From: Clostridiales bacterium
GTDB lineage: Bacteria > Bacillota > Clostridia > Oscillospirales > Ruminococcaceae
Assembly (NCBI GenBank): GCA_012523875.1
Contig: JAAYSW010000203.1
Location: forward strand, 1 to 6,857
Length of the DNA stretch: 6,857 bases
Reading direction: 5' to 3'
The translations under genes were made by a program, and so were the position numbers. The notes below the pieces were generated by a model that made no database searches, was not told where the DNA came from, and was given only the letters and a program-made list of their open reading frames with translations. Below are positions 5,886 to 6,857 of this stretch, piece after piece. How positions within the stretch are numbered: position 1 is the stretch's first letter; every line of letters starts with the position of its first letter.

Positions 5886-5923
5886 ATAAGCACTAATTAA
5901 GACAAAGCTTAATTAGTACTTAT
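5886..5923. terminator. 16-bp stem hairpin between converging Nudix and spoVG genes; probable terminator
   Basis: ATAAG-CACTAATTAAG (5886-5901) pairs with CTTAATTAGTACTTAT (5908-5923), with one wobble and the loop ACAAAG. On the minus strand it is followed by a moderately T-rich TTCATTTTA, which suits termination of spoVG; on the plus strand it is followed by ACGGCGG with no T-run. Its place 2 bases after the Nudix stop and 20 bases from the spoVG stop suggests that it serves both, by termination or 3' end protection. Confidence 0.6.
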
Positions 5924-5943
5924 ACGGCGGTCCGATTAAGGTT

Positions 5944-6276
5944 TTATTCGGATTCTTCCTCTGTTATTGATTGTAATTCCTTTGCCTCATGTGCAACAGC
6001 AATAGCCTCTGCTTCAGCTATTGCAAGATGACGCTCATATGCATCTAGAATATTTGTCTCAAGCATCTCCCTTGCCTCTGGTGAAATTGGGTGAACTATA
6101 TCACGGAACACTCCACTTTCATCCTTACGACTTGGCATTGCTACAAATAATCTCTCATCGCCTTGCACTACCTTAATGTCATGGACAGCTAGCTGGTCAT
6201 CGAGTGTTATTGAAATAACAGCCCTTAAGCGTCCTTCTGAAATGATTTTTCTGATTTTGATATCTGTGATTTCCAT
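5944..6276 (-). CDS. spoVG: SpoVG family regulator, 110 residues
   Basis: SpoVG is a small cytoplasmic nucleic-acid-binding protein. In Bacillus it affects septation and sporulation, and in Listeria, Staphylococcus and Borrelia it binds RNA or DNA as a global regulator. The whole protein matches the family: N-terminal MEITDIKIRKI and GRLRAVISITLDD beta strands, the signature VHDIKVVQGDERLFVAMPSRK (31-51), RDIVHPI (58-64), then a C-terminal helix (66-100) with an acidic tail (EEESE). It is slightly longer than B. subtilis SpoVG. AGGAGG (6284-6289), 7 bases before the ATG, is a strong ribosome site. It faces the Nudix gene and is divergent from murC; the usual Bacillus neighbours (purR/yabJ and glmU) are absent within the window. 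Confidence 0.95.
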   Translation of the reverse strand: MEITDIKIRKIISEGRLRAVISITLDDQLAVHDIKVVQGDERLFVAMPSRKDESGVFRDIVHPISPEAREMLETNILDAYERHLAIAEAEAIAVAHEAKELQSITEEESE

Positions 6277-6297
6277 AGTTTGACCTCCTGTAGTTGT

Positions 6298-6326
6298 TAT
6301 TTAAAGCCCATATCTTGCGCTTTCAA
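6298..6326 (-). promoter_or_regulatory. Weak candidate sigma-A promoter for spoVG
   Basis: On the minus strand TTGAAA (6321-6326) lies 17 bases from TAAATA (6298-6303), just upstream of the spoVG ribosome site. The -35 is good but the -10 is poor, and the leader would be very short. I found no convincing sigma-H promoter of the kind that drives spoVG in B. subtilis. Confidence 0.3.
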
Positions 6327-6417
6327 GAATATTATTGAACACTAATGGTTAAAATATACATTGGCATTCATCTTAATATCTTGTTAGTTGATTATTTTAA
6401 AGTAATACGTCAAAAGA

Positions 6418-6469
6418 TTAATGATATTATTAATTAATATATATTAATTCGTCACTAATAATATCTTAA
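6418..6469. repeat. Nested A+T-rich palindromes in the divergent spoVG-murC promoter region
   Basis: GATATTATTA (6423-6432) and TAATAATATC (6456-6465) are exact inverted copies; with a one-base bulge at 6422 the arms extend by TTAA on each side. Inside lies a perfect 18-bp palindrome, AATTAATATATATTAATT (6432-6449). The region has almost no G or C, so some self-complementarity is expected. It could be an operator or simply a melting-prone promoter region. The 273 bases between the two genes hold no small gene that I can support. Confidence 0.5.
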
Positions 6470-6535
6470 CCCAAATGTATCTTTTATATCAACATATTAT
6501 ATTATATCACATAAAAGCTTAAAAATAAAGATAGA

Positions 6536-6552
6536 AAAGGATGATTTTATTG
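6536..6552 (+). promoter_or_regulatory. Ribosome binding site that selects a TTG start for murC
   Basis: AAAGGA (6536-6541) lies 8 bases before TTG at 6550. An in-frame ATG at 6541 begins directly at the end of this site, with no spacer, and so is unlikely to be the start. The resulting protein begins (M)SILQKDLLNGKKHIHLIGIG, a normal MurC N-terminus. Confidence 0.65.
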
Positions 6553-6857
6553 AGTATTTTACAGAAAGATTTGTTAAATGGAAAAAAACATATTCATTTA
6601 ATAGGAATTGGTGGCTCTGGTATGTATCCTTTAGCACAAATTTTACATTCTAAGGGATTCTATATTACAGGATCTGATAATAATGAAACAGATACCTTAG
6701 ATGCAATACGAAAAATGGGTATAACTGTTTACTTTGGACAAAGGGCTGAAAATATCCGAGGAGCCGATTTAATTGTTCATACCGCTGCAATTATGGCGGA
6801 TAATCCAGAGCTTATTGCTGCAAAATCCAGTGATGTACCTGTTTTGGAAAGAAGTGA
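6550..6857 (+). CDS. murC: UDP-N-acetylmuramate--L-alanine ligase (MurC), N-terminal part
   Basis: MurC adds L-alanine to UDP-MurNAc using ATP, the first step in building the peptidoglycan stem peptide in the cytoplasm. About 102 codons are present; the gene runs off the right edge, so the ATP-binding central domain and the C-terminal domain are not seen. The visible part is the UDP-MurNAc-binding Rossmann domain: HIHLIGIGGSGMYPLAQIL with the Gly-rich loop, then GFYITGSDNNET, GITVYFGQRAENI, and ADLIVHTAAIMADNPELIAA. The GMYPLAQIL variant after the Gly loop is one I associate with clostridial (Ruminococcaceae-like) MurC. The frame has no interruption. Divergent spoVG shares the upstream region; no clear sigma-A promoter for murC could be picked out of the A+T-rich sequence. 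Confidence 0.93.
   Translation, partial: MSILQKDLLNGKKHIHLIGIGGSGMYPLAQILHSKGFYITGSDNNETDTLDAIRKMGITVYFGQRAENIRGADLIVHTAAIMADNPELIAAKSSDVPVLERS

Noticed and set aside
6541..6549. In-frame ATG at 6541 as the murC start
   Set aside because: The ribosome site touches it with no spacer; TTG at 6550 has an 8-base spacer.

Overview
The window is A+T-rich DNA that reads like the chromosome of a low-GC, endospore-forming Firmicute, most likely a clostridial anaerobe of the Oscillospiraceae/Ruminococcaceae type. Evidence for this is a SpoVG gene, a DUF2508 (YaaL-like) gene directly followed by a BofA-like membrane protein gene as in Bacillus and Clostridia, and a MurC N-terminus of clostridial type. 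No rRNA, tRNA, CRISPR array, transposase, integrase or phage gene is visible. Gene density is high and no gene-free stretch exceeds 300 bases; the longest, 6277-6549, is the divergent spoVG/murC promoter region.

Left part (1-2153, all minus strand, read right to left): three small proteins of unknown function (82, 133 and 236 residues), then DUF2508 (95 residues), then the N-terminal 53 codons of a BofA-like protein running off the left edge. The 236-residue protein is extremely Asn-rich and carries four 18-residue tandem repeats, followed by a short hydrophobic C-terminal helical hairpin. A long hairpin without a T-tract lies between the second and third of these genes. This cluster is the most interesting part of the window.

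Middle part (2220-5884, plus strand): a small YfcE/YsnB-type metallophosphoesterase behind a strong extended -10 promoter, then a separately promoted pair: an 812-residue YfhO-family GT-C-like membrane protein and, 15 bases later, a Nudix ADP-ribose pyrophosphatase.

Right part (5886-6857): a hairpin separates the converging Nudix and spoVG genes. spoVG (minus) and murC (plus, truncated by the right edge, TTG start) then diverge from an A+T-rich region that contains a palindrome.

How the genes may work together: several belong to the cell envelope or sporulation (BofA-like, SpoVG, MurC, and YfhO, which is linked to surface polymer glycosylation in relatives). The three unknown genes lie upstream of the sporulation-linked DUF2508-bofA pair and point the same way, so a role in spore or envelope formation is a reasonable guess but only an inference. 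The metallophosphoesterase and Nudix genes look like housekeeping enzymes.
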